Below are positions 25,735-34,426 of a stretch of 64,000 nt of DNA, piece after piece. The notes under the pieces are model-generated. The model was not told where the DNA came from and ran no database searches. It saw nothing but the letters and a program-made list of their open reading frames with translations. How positions within the stretch are numbered: the stretch's first letter is position 1; every line of letters begins with the position of its first letter. The translations under genes and the position numbers were made by a program. This DNA is from Leptolinea sp964446955 (lineage in GTDB: Bacteria > Chloroflexota > Anaerolineae > Anaerolineales > Anaerolineaceae): NCBI GenBank assembly GCA_964446955.1, contig CAYUQJ010000001.1:682001-746000 (forward strand), in the 5' to 3' direction.

Positions 25735-26035
25735 TCTTACCTCTCTGGTATCTCCTCAATTTGGGGCTGGTTTCAGCATCATGTCCCAGTAGTCAATAAT
25801 GGAGATCAATGTATTGCCAATCAACTCATCAAAAACCTTTATTGGATATTTCAAAATCCATGCAACCGCCAAGTTACATCCATCGTAAATTAGTATGATG
25901 TATTAAATATTACTTTATAAACAAGACCATGGCTCTTTCCTAAAAACTGATTTTTAACAAGATAGTTTTTGAAAAACAGACTTTTTTCTGTGACTCGGAT
26001 TTGCTTATGTTACACTTAATTCATCGGAGGTGATA
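25735..26035. other. Divergent intergenic region between ligA and the zinc-ribbon protein gene
   Basis: About 300 AT-rich bases without a convincing gene. It should hold the ligA promoter (minus) and the promoter of the 26-31 kb operon (plus); I see only a weak TACACT-like -10 near 26010 for the latter. An AAAAACT/AGTTTTT inverted repeat lies near 25943-25972. Confidence 0.6.
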
Positions 26036-26398
26036 ATGAACGCTCTTAAAATTATCGCTTATATTGCTGCCGCCATTTTGATATTCTTTGGCGTGTTATT
26101 CATATACGCCACCTTCAGTCCGCAAGGTCAGATCGGTTGGCTTATCATTGGTGTTATCAGTGTATTGATAGGATTCGGATTGATCTTTTGGGCAGCCCGT
26201 AAACCGGCTGCAAGTTCCGATCAAAATGTGACCGTGAAGATCGATATTCCGGGTAATGTCAATATGGACACTATGAAATGTAAATCATGTGGTGGAGTAT
26301 TGGGACCAGAGAATATTACGATGGTAGCCGGAGCTCCAGTTGTAACCTGCCCTTACTGCAAAACAACATATACCCTGACCGAAGAACCCAAGTGGTAA
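26036..26398 (+). CDS. Small membrane protein with C-terminal zinc ribbon
   Basis: A 120-aa protein of no family I can name. Two hydrophobic helices (about residues 7-27 and 35-54) are followed by a soluble part ending in a zinc-ribbon-like pair of knuckles, CKSC (about 82-85) and CPYC (about 106-109). The ATG at 26036 has GGAGGTGAT just upstream; an in-frame GTG at 26030 overlaps that site. It begins the operon that continues with the DUF2207-like Cys-tail protein, 32 bp downstream. A scaffold or metal/redox role in that system is possible but purely inferred from position. Confidence 0.8.
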   Translation: MNALKIIAYIAAAILIFFGVLFIYATFSPQGQIGWLIIGVISVLIGFGLIFWAARKPAASSDQNVTVKIDIPGNVNMDTMKCKSCGGVLGPENITMVAGAPVVTCPYCKTTYTLTEEPKW

Positions 26399-26430
26399 TT
26401 TTCGCAAACAACAACCCCGGGAGGATTTAA

Positions 26431-28119
26431 ATGTCCAGGTTTCGATGGTTGAGCGTTACACTGACATTATTTATTCTAGCTCTAACAACGACATCTGCCT
26501 ACGCGCAAACATACCTGTTCCAGGTAAACTCGATGGACGTGAAAGTCTATGCCAATGAAGACGGAACATCCACGATCGATTACATCATTCAGTTTACAAA
26601 CAGCACACAGGCAGATCCTATAGACTATGTGGATATTGGTCTTCCTAACAGTCATTACAATTTATCGGATGTTTGGGCTGAAATTGACGGGAGTTCCATA
26701 TCTGACATTGAAAATTCCGAGTATGTCAGCCCGGGAATCGCACTTGGACTGGGTCCTCGTTCAATACCGCCAGGAAAAATCGGCACGGTACATGCCCGAA
26801 TAAGCAGTGTGCGAAATGTTTTTTATCCATCGACAGCGGATGATGTTGAAAATTATGCCAGTCTTGAATTCTCACCTACCTGGTTCGGATCAGAATACGT
26901 TACCGGTAATACAGATCTCACTGTAACGATCTTTCTTCCCCCCGGAGTGAATCCGGATGAACCACGTTATCACACAGTTCGTGGAGGATGGTCAGGTTCA
27001 GCCGAACCTGAATCCGGTTATGATGACGAAGGTCGAGTCTTCTACCGTTGGAATTCTCCTGGTGCGAACGCCCACACCCAATACACATTTGGCGCTAGCT
27101 TCCCCGCTGCGCTTATTCCAGAAGATTCGATTGTCAAAACCCCACCCATAAGTTTTGATTTTGAGGATGTTTGTTGTTGTGGTGTATTTCTGGCATTTAT
27201 TGGCTCCTTTGTCTGGGGAATATATCAAGCGATCTGGGGTGCGAAGAAACGAAAATTGCAATACCTTCCACCGAAAATCTCCGTTGAAGGTCATGGAATA
27301 AAGCGCGGCCTGACTGCGGTTGAAGCAGGCATCTTAATGGAACAACCCGTTGACAAGATCATGACCATGATCCTTTTTGCATTGATCAAAAAGGAAGCCG
27401 CTTCTGTAACAAAAAAGGACCCCCTGACCATTGAAGCCGTATCTCCATTGCCCGACGGGTTGTATGAATATGAGAAGGATTTCCTGCAGGCATTTGAAGT
27501 TGAAGAGAAAAGCAAACGAAAGACCAAGCTTCAAACCATGATCGTTAACCTTGTAAAAAATGTAGGCGACAAGATGAAGGGCTTTTCTCGTAAAGAAACT
27601 GTTGCATACTACAAAGACATCATGGAACGCGCCTGGGCTCAGGTTGAAACCGCCGAGACACCTTCTGTAAAAATGGAAAAATATGACCAGTATATGGATT
27701 GGACCATGCTGGATGACCGTTACAACGACAGGACCCAGGAAGTATTTCGCACTGGTCCAGTTTACGTTCCGACCTGGTGGGGACGTTTTGACCCGACATG
27801 GTCCACTTCATCAATGGGCGGGGCTAGTGCCGCTCCATCTACGTCATCGCAAGGACCTTCTGGAGGTGGAAGCATTTCTTTGCCTTCTCTTCCGGGAGCT
27901 GATTTCGCGGCTTCCATGGTTGGTGGAATTCAGAATTTCTCAAGCAATGTAGTCGGAGATCTCACCGCTTTCACCAGTGGTGTTACCAACAAAACCAATC
28001 CCCCACCACCCCCTTCAAGGTCATCTCATCGGGGTGGTAGTGGAGGCGGTGGACATAGTTGCGCCTGTGCCTGTGCCTGTGCCGGTTGTGCCTGCGCCTG
28101 TGCCGGTGGCGGTCGTTAG
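26431..28119 (+). CDS. DUF2207-like exported membrane protein with C-terminal Cys-Ala repeat tail
   Basis: A 562-aa membrane protein. Residues 1-26 are a signal peptide. Residues about 27-235 form a beta-rich extracytoplasmic domain as in DUF2207 proteins. A transmembrane helix (about 247-268) opens with three cysteines in a row. The cytoplasmic part includes a helical domain (about 280-440), a Ser/Gly-rich low-complexity stretch and a Pro-rich/Gly-rich spacer. The last 20 residues are SCACACACAGCACACAGGGR, with seven cysteines mostly alternating with alanine. The order suggests a carrier domain followed by a flexible arm and a modified or metal-binding tail. Directly downstream lie a radical SAM enzyme and its inactive paralogue, which makes the tail a candidate substrate. 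Function unknown. Confidence 0.85.
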   Translation: MSRFRWLSVTLTLFILALTTTSAYAQTYLFQVNSMDVKVYANEDGTSTIDYIIQFTNSTQADPIDYVDIGLPNSHYNLSDVWAEIDGSSISDIENSEYVSPGIALGLGPRSIPPGKIGTVHARISSVRNVFYPSTADDVENYASLEFSPTWFGSEYVTGNTDLTVTIFLPPGVNPDEPRYHTVRGGWSGSAEPESGYDDEGRVFYRWNSPGANAHTQYTFGASFPAALIPEDSIVKTPPISFDFEDVCCCGVFLAFIGSFVWGIYQAIWGAKKRKLQYLPPKISVEGHGIKRGLTAVEAGILMEQPVDKIMTMILFALIKKEAASVTKKDPLTIEAVSPLPDGLYEYEKDFLQAFEVEEKSKRKTKLQTMIVNLVKNVGDKMKGFSRKETVAYYKDIMERAWAQVETAETPSVKMEKYDQYMDWTMLDDRYNDRTQEVFRTGPVYVPTWWGRFDPTWSTSSMGGASAAPSTSSQGPSGGGSISLPSLPGADFAASMVGGIQNFSSNVVGDLTAFTSGVTNKTNPPPPPSRSSHRGGSGGGGHSCACACACAGCACACAGGGR

Positions 28120-28124
28120 AGAGT

Positions 28125-29516
28125 GTGCCTGCTTTGAATTGGAAATCTTTTGTCCAAGCACCATCCAGGCTGATCAAACAGTTTGATCATCGTATGTTTC
28201 CGGTAAAACAGGGAGTTTACGCGTTTGACCGGAACAACGAAATCGAAAAATGCCGTGTTCATCTCAGGGTAGATGCCGATGGTACAGGATCGCTGCTTGT
28301 AAATGCTGCCCGGATTTATCATTTAAACCCGAGCGCCACTCTTATGGCATATCTATATCTTGAAAATAAACCGCAGCCCGAAATCGTTTCCCGTATTTCG
28401 CAGGTTTTTCAAATTCCTGCAGAGCAGGCAAAAAAGGATGTCAGCGCTTACATTCCCACAGTTGAGGGATTGATCCATCCTGGAGATGCCTGCCCCGTTT
28501 GTGATTTTGAGTTGGAGATAAAAGCCCCATTCAGTAACCGGCCATCGGCGCCATACCGCATGGATCTTGCGATCACATATCGTTGCAACAACAATTGCGC
28601 GCATTGTTACAACGCACGGTCACGCAACTATCCTGAAATGTCAACATCTGAATGGAAAAAAGTGCTGGATCGTTGTTGGAATATTGGAATACCTCACATC
28701 ATATTTACAGGCGGTGAGCCAACCCTTCGCGAAGATTTGCCTGAATTGATTGCGTATGCCCAATCACTGGGACAGATTACGGGTATCAATACCAATGGCC
28801 GCCGTTTATCAGACAGCGCATATGTTCAAAAATTGATTCAGGCTGGCCTTGATCATGTTCAAATCACGTTGGAATCATCCAACCCGGATATTCACGACAG
28901 GCTTGTTGGTCACAATGGCTCCTGGGAAGAGACAACAGCCGGGATTCGAAACGTAGTCAATTCGTCTTTGTATATGATGACCAATACTACGTTACTGCGT
29001 GATAATTACCATACTCTTAAAAATACTATTGGATTTCTCCATGATACTGGTGTAAGAACGGTGGGTATAAATGCGCTAATTTATTCCGGCCGCGGAAAGA
29101 CTGTGGGAACCGGTTTACCTGAAGAACAATTGCCCGCATTGCTTACCACAGCCCGTAAACTGACTGCCAAATATCAACAACGTCTGATCTGGTACACTCC
29201 CACCCAGTACTGTCATTTCAATCCGATTGACCTTCAATTGGGCGTCAAGGGATGCACGGCAGCACTATACAACATGTGCATTGAACCTGACGGGTCGGTT
29301 ATTCCATGCCAGTCCTACTACGAACCTGTAGGCAAAATACTAATCGATGAGTGGTCTTCCATCTGGGAGCACCCTTTGTGTCTTTCACTTCGTGAGCGAA
29401 GAAATGTACCAGAAGCCTGCAAAAAGTGTTCCATGCTGCTAGAATGCGGTGGTGGATGCCCACTTCACCGATTGGATAGTCAACCCCAACCATTTCTGTC
29501 TGATTTCGATAGATAG
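28125..29516 (+). CDS. Radical SAM/SPASM protein with N-terminal PqqD-like domain
   Basis: A 463-aa radical SAM enzyme with the layout of peptide maturases. Residues about 24-118 look PqqD-like (substrate-peptide chaperone fold; LRVDADGTGSLLVNAARIYHLNP). The radical SAM core follows with CNNNCAHC (Cys154, 158, 161) and GGEP (196-199). A SPASM auxiliary-cluster domain closes the protein, with cysteines 377, 385 and 395 and a textbook CX2CX5CX3C (432-445). The GTG at 28125 lies 5 bp after the stop of the Cys-tail gene, so translation is coupled; the frame continues open upstream inside that gene but there would be antisense-like Cys/Arg noise. Expected chemistry is peptide crosslinking or thioether formation, by analogy only. 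Confidence 0.88.
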   Translation: MPALNWKSFVQAPSRLIKQFDHRMFPVKQGVYAFDRNNEIEKCRVHLRVDADGTGSLLVNAARIYHLNPSATLMAYLYLENKPQPEIVSRISQVFQIPAEQAKKDVSAYIPTVEGLIHPGDACPVCDFELEIKAPFSNRPSAPYRMDLAITYRCNNNCAHCYNARSRNYPEMSTSEWKKVLDRCWNIGIPHIIFTGGEPTLREDLPELIAYAQSLGQITGINTNGRRLSDSAYVQKLIQAGLDHVQITLESSNPDIHDRLVGHNGSWEETTAGIRNVVNSSLYMMTNTTLLRDNYHTLKNTIGFLHDTGVRTVGINALIYSGRGKTVGTGLPEEQLPALLTTARKLTAKYQQRLIWYTPTQYCHFNPIDLQLGVKGCTAALYNMCIEPDGSVIPCQSYYEPVGKILIDEWSSIWEHPLCLSLRERRNVPEACKKCSMLLECGGGCPLHRLDSQPQPFLSDFDR

Positions 29517-29532
29517 TATCCTGGAGGTAACA

Positions 29533-30696
29533 ATGAAACAGATACAGGCAATTCGAGACCGCTTCTTTCCCAAACCCTCCCTATTACCATCCGGCTTTTT
29601 CTCTTTTCAATCTCCACCGGATGCATCCCGCCCTTACCGATTGCATCTGCGTGTTGAAAAAGATGGTACCGGTTTACTGGTGGTAAACGCAAAGACGGTA
29701 CTCCATTTAAATCAGACAGCTGCTGAACTTGCCTATCATATTGTTAATCAACATACCATTGAAACATCTGCCCGTGAAATTTCGAGACGTTACAACGTTC
29801 CCGAAGCAAAAGCGCTTGAAGACGCGCAGGATTTTCATGAACGCATCCAGTCTCTTATAGACACACCTGATCTTGACCCTGTAACATTCCTCGATTTTGA
29901 CAGGGTGGATCCTTATACTACCGAAATTTCTGCGCCCTATCGACTTGACTGCGCATTAACATACCAATCTGGTGATGAAACATCAAATTCCGCTCCTATT
30001 GACCGTGTAAAACGCGAATTACTAACAGACGAGTGGAAAATTATCCTTCAAAAAGCATGGCAGGCTGGGATTCCACAGGTTGTTTTTACCGGTGGCGAAC
30101 CAACTATCCGGCCAGATTTGCTCGAATTGATCGCCATTACAGAGAACCAAGGTCAGGTCACCGGATTATTGACCGATGGTAAACGCCTGGCGGAGCGAGA
30201 TTATTTACACGAGCTTCTGAAAAGCGGTTTGGATCATGTGATGATTGTTTTGGATACGGAATCACCCCAGACATGGGAGGCGATCCGTGATGTCTCACAG
30301 GAAGATCTCTTCCTAACAGTGCACCTTACACTCACCCGCCAGAATATCAACAAGGCTGATGAAGTTCTCAAGAAACTTGTTGATATGATGGATGCATCAC
30401 CCAACCTTTCGCTTTCAGCCAACCATTCGGACCTCTCGAAAGAGCTTGCTTCGGTTCGTGACCGGGCAATTTTGATAGGTTTCAATCTAATATGGGATCT
30501 TCCAGTCCCATACTCCGCCATGAATCCGGTATCCATTGAATTGGAGAACGGATATTCAAACCCCAAAGGAGAGGGTAATGCCTGGCTCTACATAGAACCC
30601 GATGGCGATGTCCTCCCTGGTCAAGGTAACAAAAAAGTTTTGGGTAATCTCTTGACAGATGATTGGGAAACTATTTGGAACAATTGCGGACAGTAA
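29533..30696 (+). CDS. Degenerate radical SAM paralogue (pseudoenzyme) with PqqD-like domain
   Basis: A 387-aa paralogue of the preceding enzyme. The PqqD-like N-terminus is retained (LRVEKDGTGLLVVNAKTVLHLN), as is the core sequence around TGGEPTIRPDLLELI. The CX3CX2C cluster motif is gone: where the active paralogue has YRCNNNCAHCYN, this one has YQSGDETSNSAP. The SPASM cysteines are also lost; CIEPDGSVIPCQ in the partner corresponds to YIEPDGDVLPGQ here, and the final CX2CX5CX3C block is absent. The frame is intact, with GGAGG at 29523-29527 before the ATG, so it is not a decayed gene. It probably serves as a non-catalytic partner or substrate-binding subunit. Confidence 0.85.
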   Translation: MKQIQAIRDRFFPKPSLLPSGFFSFQSPPDASRPYRLHLRVEKDGTGLLVVNAKTVLHLNQTAAELAYHIVNQHTIETSAREISRRYNVPEAKALEDAQDFHERIQSLIDTPDLDPVTFLDFDRVDPYTTEISAPYRLDCALTYQSGDETSNSAPIDRVKRELLTDEWKIILQKAWQAGIPQVVFTGGEPTIRPDLLELIAITENQGQVTGLLTDGKRLAERDYLHELLKSGLDHVMIVLDTESPQTWEAIRDVSQEDLFLTVHLTLTRQNINKADEVLKKLVDMMDASPNLSLSANHSDLSKELASVRDRAILIGFNLIWDLPVPYSAMNPVSIELENGYSNPKGEGNAWLYIEPDGDVLPGQGNKKVLGNLLTDDWETIWNNCGQ

Positions 30697-30702
30697 TTCA
30701 GG

Positions 30703-31455
30703 ATGCGATTTACTCCCGATATCCATCAACGATTTATGGAACAGGCACGCTGGACTGAACAAGCCCAGCGTTTGCTTTTCGAGACTGGAACAATCACCTC
30801 CAAATCAAATATATTGGAAGTTGGGTGCGGCACCGGAGCATTACTTTCATCCTTGTATGAAATCTGTCCGGCAAATTACACTGGAGTTGACCTTCAGTTT
30901 GACCTGTTGAAAACGGTTGACCACCTGGATAAGACATTCTCATTTACCTGCTCTGATGCGAATAACCTGCCATTCCGCAATGATTCATTTGACAGTACCG
31001 TTTGCCATTATCTCCTGCTGTGGATGTCCAATCCCGAAACAGTACTATTTGAAATGCAACGCGTGACTCGCTCTGGAGGGATCATCGCCATTCTGGCTGA
31101 ACCGGATTACAGCAGCCGTATCGATTTTCCCGACGAATTGGCAATGATCGGTTCCATTCAACGCGATTCTTTGATACGCCAGGGAGCCAATCCGGATATC
31201 GGTCGGTATGTTGCTGACCTCTTGGTGCGGGTGGATTGTACAAACATTTCCTGGGGAATTTTGGGAGCTTTTCAGAAACAGCCTTCAAGCATGGAAGAAT
31301 TCTTGCCTGAGTTGAACGTCCTGCGCTCAGATTTAATAGACCTGCTGAATCAAGATACGATTGAGTGTACTATCAAACAGGAAATTGATTACCGTCTCTC
31401 TAACCACCGTATTCAATTCATCCCAACGTTTTTCGCGTTTGGCGAAAAAAAATAA
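30703..31455 (+). CDS. Class I SAM-dependent methyltransferase
   Basis: A 250-aa Rossmann-fold methyltransferase of the Methyltransf_11 kind. Motif I is ILEVGCGTGALLSSL (about residues 39-53), followed by GVDLQFD, the CSDANNLPFRNDSFDSTVCHYLLLW motif and GGIIAILAEPDY. The start lies 6 bp after the stop of the radical SAM paralogue, so it is almost certainly in the same operon and may methylate the Cys-tail protein, a small molecule or something unrelated. It is the last gene before a strong new promoter at 31470-31498. Confidence 0.87.
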   Translation: MRFTPDIHQRFMEQARWTEQAQRLLFETGTITSKSNILEVGCGTGALLSSLYEICPANYTGVDLQFDLLKTVDHLDKTFSFTCSDANNLPFRNDSFDSTVCHYLLLWMSNPETVLFEMQRVTRSGGIIAILAEPDYSSRIDFPDELAMIGSIQRDSLIRQGANPDIGRYVADLLVRVDCTNISWGILGAFQKQPSSMEEFLPELNVLRSDLIDLLNQDTIECTIKQEIDYRLSNHRIQFIPTFFAFGEKK

Positions 31456-31469
31456 GTTATTCCCATTTA

Positions 31470-31498
31470 TTGACACGTTCCTTTCAGAGTGCTATTAT
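31470..31498 (+). promoter_or_regulatory. Strong promoter of the MgtE-N/NRAMP operon
   Basis: TTGACA, exactly 17 bp, TATTAT. The leader to the ATG at 31565 is about 60 nt and contains a small hairpin CGCCCC-AGAA-GGGGCG. I see no known Mg or Mn riboswitch motif in it. Confidence 0.88.
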
Positions 31499-31564
31499 CT
31501 CTGAGTTGTTGAAAAAATAGAGATCGCGCCCCAGAAGGGGCGTTTGTACGCCGGGAGGTGACCT

Positions 31565-32818
31565 ATGCCATTCGTCAGTGAATTGATGGGACGAAAAGTA
31601 ACCGATATAGATGGCAACACCATCGGCACCCTGTCTGACATCATCGCGAATCAGACAAATATTCCGATCCCCAGAATTACATCGATAAAGGTAAAAAAAG
31701 GATCCGGTTTTTATTCTATTCCTGTCAATGCAATAGCCGCGTTGTTTTCACCTGTTATCCCGGTAAACATTCACAACAGCGAAATTACGGAATACAACGA
31801 AGCGGATGATGATCTTAACCTTGTGGAAGATGTCTTGGATAAACAGATCATCGATACGAATGGCGTTCGCGTTGTGCGAGTCAATGATCTTGAGATCACA
31901 CGGGTTAATAACGAATTCTATGTCTCCAATGTTGATATTGGCGGGAGTGGTATCTTGCGACGGTTGGGATTTAAACGGTCTGTCCCATCTGTGACTGGTA
32001 AGGCTGTCGGCGCGTTACCCTCCGGGATGATCTCATGGGAGGACGTGGAACTTTTGACCCATGATGAGCCTATGCGTCTGAAAGTTCCCAGCGACAAGTT
32101 ATCGGTGTTACACCCGGCTGATATTGCCGAAATCCTCTCTGACCTGAACCGTCAGGAAGGCAGCAAACTGCTGGAATCGCTGGATGATGAAACCCTGGCG
32201 GAAACACTGGAAGAGGTTGAACCAGATTTCCAGGCAAGCCTTGTTGAACAGCTTCCCAACGAACGTATGGCCGACGTTCTTGAAGAAATGTCTCCAGATG
32301 AGGCAGCCGATCTCCTCGCGGAACTTCCCGAAGACCGCTCCATGGAATTACTTAATCTGATGGAAAAAGAAGAAGCAGCGGATGTGCGCAAATTGCTCAC
32401 GTTTCCGGAAGATTCCGCAGGCGGCATTATGAACACTGAATTTGTATCTTTGCCTGTTGACCTGACAGCCGGCCAGGCGATTACCCGTCTGCGCGAAAAC
32501 GCCAATGAGGCAGAGACTGTGTACTATTTATACGTGACCGATGACCAGTCTCACCTTCTGGGTGTTTTTTCTCTCAGACACCTGGTTCTGGCCAATCCAC
32601 GTTCCCGTATACGGGATTTTATGGAAACCCACTTGATCACAGTCAAATTGACCGACGATCAGGACCATTGCGCGCAGATCATCTCAAAATACAACCTGCT
32701 GGCAGTTCCAGTAGTGGATGACGAAAACGTGATTCACGGCATTGTCACAGCCGACGACGCGCTGGACAAAATTATTCCGACCGCCTGGAAGAAACGTCTT
32801 CCCAAGTTGTACCATTGA
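31565..32818 (+). CDS. Soluble PRC-barrel / MgtE N-domain / CBS-pair protein
   Basis: A 417-aa protein without transmembrane helices. Two PRC-barrel-like repeats (about 1-170; RKVTDIDGNTIGTLSDII and KQIIDTNGVRVVRVNDL) precede an MgtE-type N-terminal superhelix (about 178-285; HPADIAEILSDLN, LPNERMADVLEEMSPDEAADLLAELPEDR) and a CBS pair (about 285-400). In MgtE channels the N and CBS domains sense Mg2+ and gate the pore; here the pore is missing. The NRAMP-family transporter follows 21 bp downstream, so this protein probably serves as its separate regulatory subunit. Strong GGGAGGTGA site. Confidence 0.9.
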   Translation: MPFVSELMGRKVTDIDGNTIGTLSDIIANQTNIPIPRITSIKVKKGSGFYSIPVNAIAALFSPVIPVNIHNSEITEYNEADDDLNLVEDVLDKQIIDTNGVRVVRVNDLEITRVNNEFYVSNVDIGGSGILRRLGFKRSVPSVTGKAVGALPSGMISWEDVELLTHDEPMRLKVPSDKLSVLHPADIAEILSDLNRQEGSKLLESLDDETLAETLEEVEPDFQASLVEQLPNERMADVLEEMSPDEAADLLAELPEDRSMELLNLMEKEEAADVRKLLTFPEDSAGGIMNTEFVSLPVDLTAGQAITRLRENANEAETVYYLYVTDDQSHLLGVFSLRHLVLANPRSRIRDFMETHLITVKLTDDQDHCAQIISKYNLLAVPVVDDENVIHGIVTADDALDKIIPTAWKKRLPKLYH

Positions 32819-32839
32819 TCCTGAATCCAGGTCCGGCAA

Positions 32840-34102
32840 ATGACATTTATTAAGCAATTCAAGCGTTATCGCGCCCGAATACTCCTGCTGCTGTCAGTGA
32901 TTGGACCGGGGATCATTACCGCCAATGTTGACAACGATGCCGGAGGGATTGCCACATATTCCGTAGCCGGAGCGCACTACGGATATTCTCTTCTATGGAT
33001 GATGCCCCTTGTCGCCCTGGCATTGATCATTGTTCAAGAAATGTCCGCCCGGCTGGGAGTTGTCACCGGAAAGGGACTGGCCGACCTTATTCGTGAAAAG
33101 ATGGGAATTCGCTGGACGGCAGCGATCCTGGGTGTTCTTCTATTTGTCAATCTGGCCAACACCGTTTCTGAATTTGCCGGAGTTGCCGCCAGCATGGAGA
33201 TATTTGGCGTCAATAAATACCTTTCCGTTCCCATTGCGGCAGCCGGGGTCTGGTTTTTAATCATCAAAGGGAACTATAAAACCACAGAACGTATCTTTCT
33301 GATTGCCAGTGCGATCTATCTGGCTTATGTCATTTCCGGTTTCATGGCACAACCGGATTGGACTGAAGTCATCCATGCGACCATAACACCATCTTTTCAT
33401 TTTGATACCGGATTTATCACCATATTTGTTACGATCATTGGTACCACGATCGCGCCCTGGATGCAGTTCTATCAGCAATCATCCATTGTAGATAAAGGCA
33501 TCAAAGTTGAAAACTATAACTACGAAAAAGTAGATGTACTGGTTGGATCCATTTTTGCCGTCTTTGTTGCCGCGTTCATCATGATAGCCTGTGCCGCGAC
33601 ACTGTTCAAGACCGGAACCCGGATCGAAGGCGCTAAAGATGCCGCCCTTGCCCTTGGTCCGCTGGCAGGCGGATATGCAACCACCCTCTTCGCGCTGGGT
33701 CTTCTGAATGCTTCACTGTTTTCCGCGGCCATCTTGCCGCTTTCGACCGCCTATACGGTATGTGAAGCATTCGGTTGGGAAAACAGCATCAGCCGCGACT
33801 GGAAGGAAGCTCCCATGTTCTTCGGAATCTATACTACACTGATCGTTCTGGGAGCGGCCATCATCCTTTTACCTATCAAGTCGCTTATTGATGCCATGAT
33901 ACTCAGTCAGACTTTGAATGGCGTTTTACTTCCTTTAATTCTCATTGCCATGCTGATCCTCATCAATGACCGGCGGATTATGGGAAAATTTACCAATGGT
34001 ACGGTTTTCAATGGTATCGCCTGGACCTCTGTTGTCATTCTGATCATCCTCGCGCTGATATTAATAGTGACAACATTCCTGCCGGGTGTATTCGCAATTT
34101 AA
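32840..34102 (+). CDS. Divergent NRAMP-family divalent-metal transporter, possibly Mg2+ type
   Basis: A 420-aa transporter with about eleven transmembrane helices and NRAMP family architecture. Classical NRAMP Mn/Fe transporters carry DPGN in helix 1 and MPH in helix 6. Here helix 1 reads NVDNDAGGIA and the helix 6 region reads TTIAPWMQFYQQ, so the soft-metal-binding methionine is not conserved. Substitutions of this type mark NRAMP-related Mg2+ transporters. The upstream MgtE-N/CBS protein fits a Mg2+ role. Metal specificity is inference. tRNA-Pro and the island follow. Confidence 0.85.
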   Translation: MTFIKQFKRYRARILLLLSVIGPGIITANVDNDAGGIATYSVAGAHYGYSLLWMMPLVALALIIVQEMSARLGVVTGKGLADLIREKMGIRWTAAILGVLLFVNLANTVSEFAGVAASMEIFGVNKYLSVPIAAAGVWFLIIKGNYKTTERIFLIASAIYLAYVISGFMAQPDWTEVIHATITPSFHFDTGFITIFVTIIGTTIAPWMQFYQQSSIVDKGIKVENYNYEKVDVLVGSIFAVFVAAFIMIACAATLFKTGTRIEGAKDAALALGPLAGGYATTLFALGLLNASLFSAAILPLSTAYTVCEAFGWENSISRDWKEAPMFFGIYTTLIVLGAAIILLPIKSLIDAMILSQTLNGVLLPLILIAMLILINDRRIMGKFTNGTVFNGIAWTSVVILIILALILIVTTFLPGVFAI

Positions 34103-34115
34103 CCTGCAAATAATC

Positions 34116-34145
34116 TTGCCTAAATATGGTTGTCGGGCTTATAAT
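34116..34145 (+). promoter_or_regulatory. Promoter of tRNA-Pro
   Basis: TTGCCT, 18 bp, TATAAT, with the -10 ending 10 bp before the tRNA. It lies outside the island and therefore still drives the restored tRNA. Confidence 0.6.
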
Positions 34146-34155
34146 ATCATTCGTT

Positions 34156-34232
<77 letters not shown>

Positions 34233-34243
34233 CAGGCCAATCA

Positions 34244-34286
34244 CAGACTTGTTAACCTGTTCATTTGAGTAGGCATACAGTCTGTG
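34244..34286. repeat. Left-end recombinase arm-site candidates
   Basis: CAGACTTGTTAAC at 34244-34256 recurs as the inverse GTTAACAAGTCTG at 54351-54363 near the right end. Locally CACAGACT (34242-34249) is also inverted as AGTCTGTG (34279-34286). Such AGTCTG-based repeats beside an attachment core are expected of integrase arm or excisionase sites. Confidence 0.6.
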
Positions 34287-34426
34287 GTTTTGTTTTAAGC
34301 ACTTTTCGGGACTAATCATCGACCTCTTACATGATTGAGCCAAAATCACCTCTATTTCTGCATTTAATTCATAATTATTTTTAATACAGTCCAAAATTGA
34401 CTTGGTATACGATTTATTCAATTTAA

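Noticed and set aside
28059..28124. Upstream extension of the radical SAM gene into the Cys-tail gene
   Set aside because: The extra residues are a Cys/Arg/Leu-rich off-frame reading of the Cys-Ala repeat; the GTG at 28125 right after the stop is more plausible.
31499..31564. Mg or Mn riboswitch upstream of the MgtE-N gene
   Set aside because: The leader is only about 60 nt, with a single small hairpin; M-box and yybP-ykoY elements are longer and their conserved cores are not visible.
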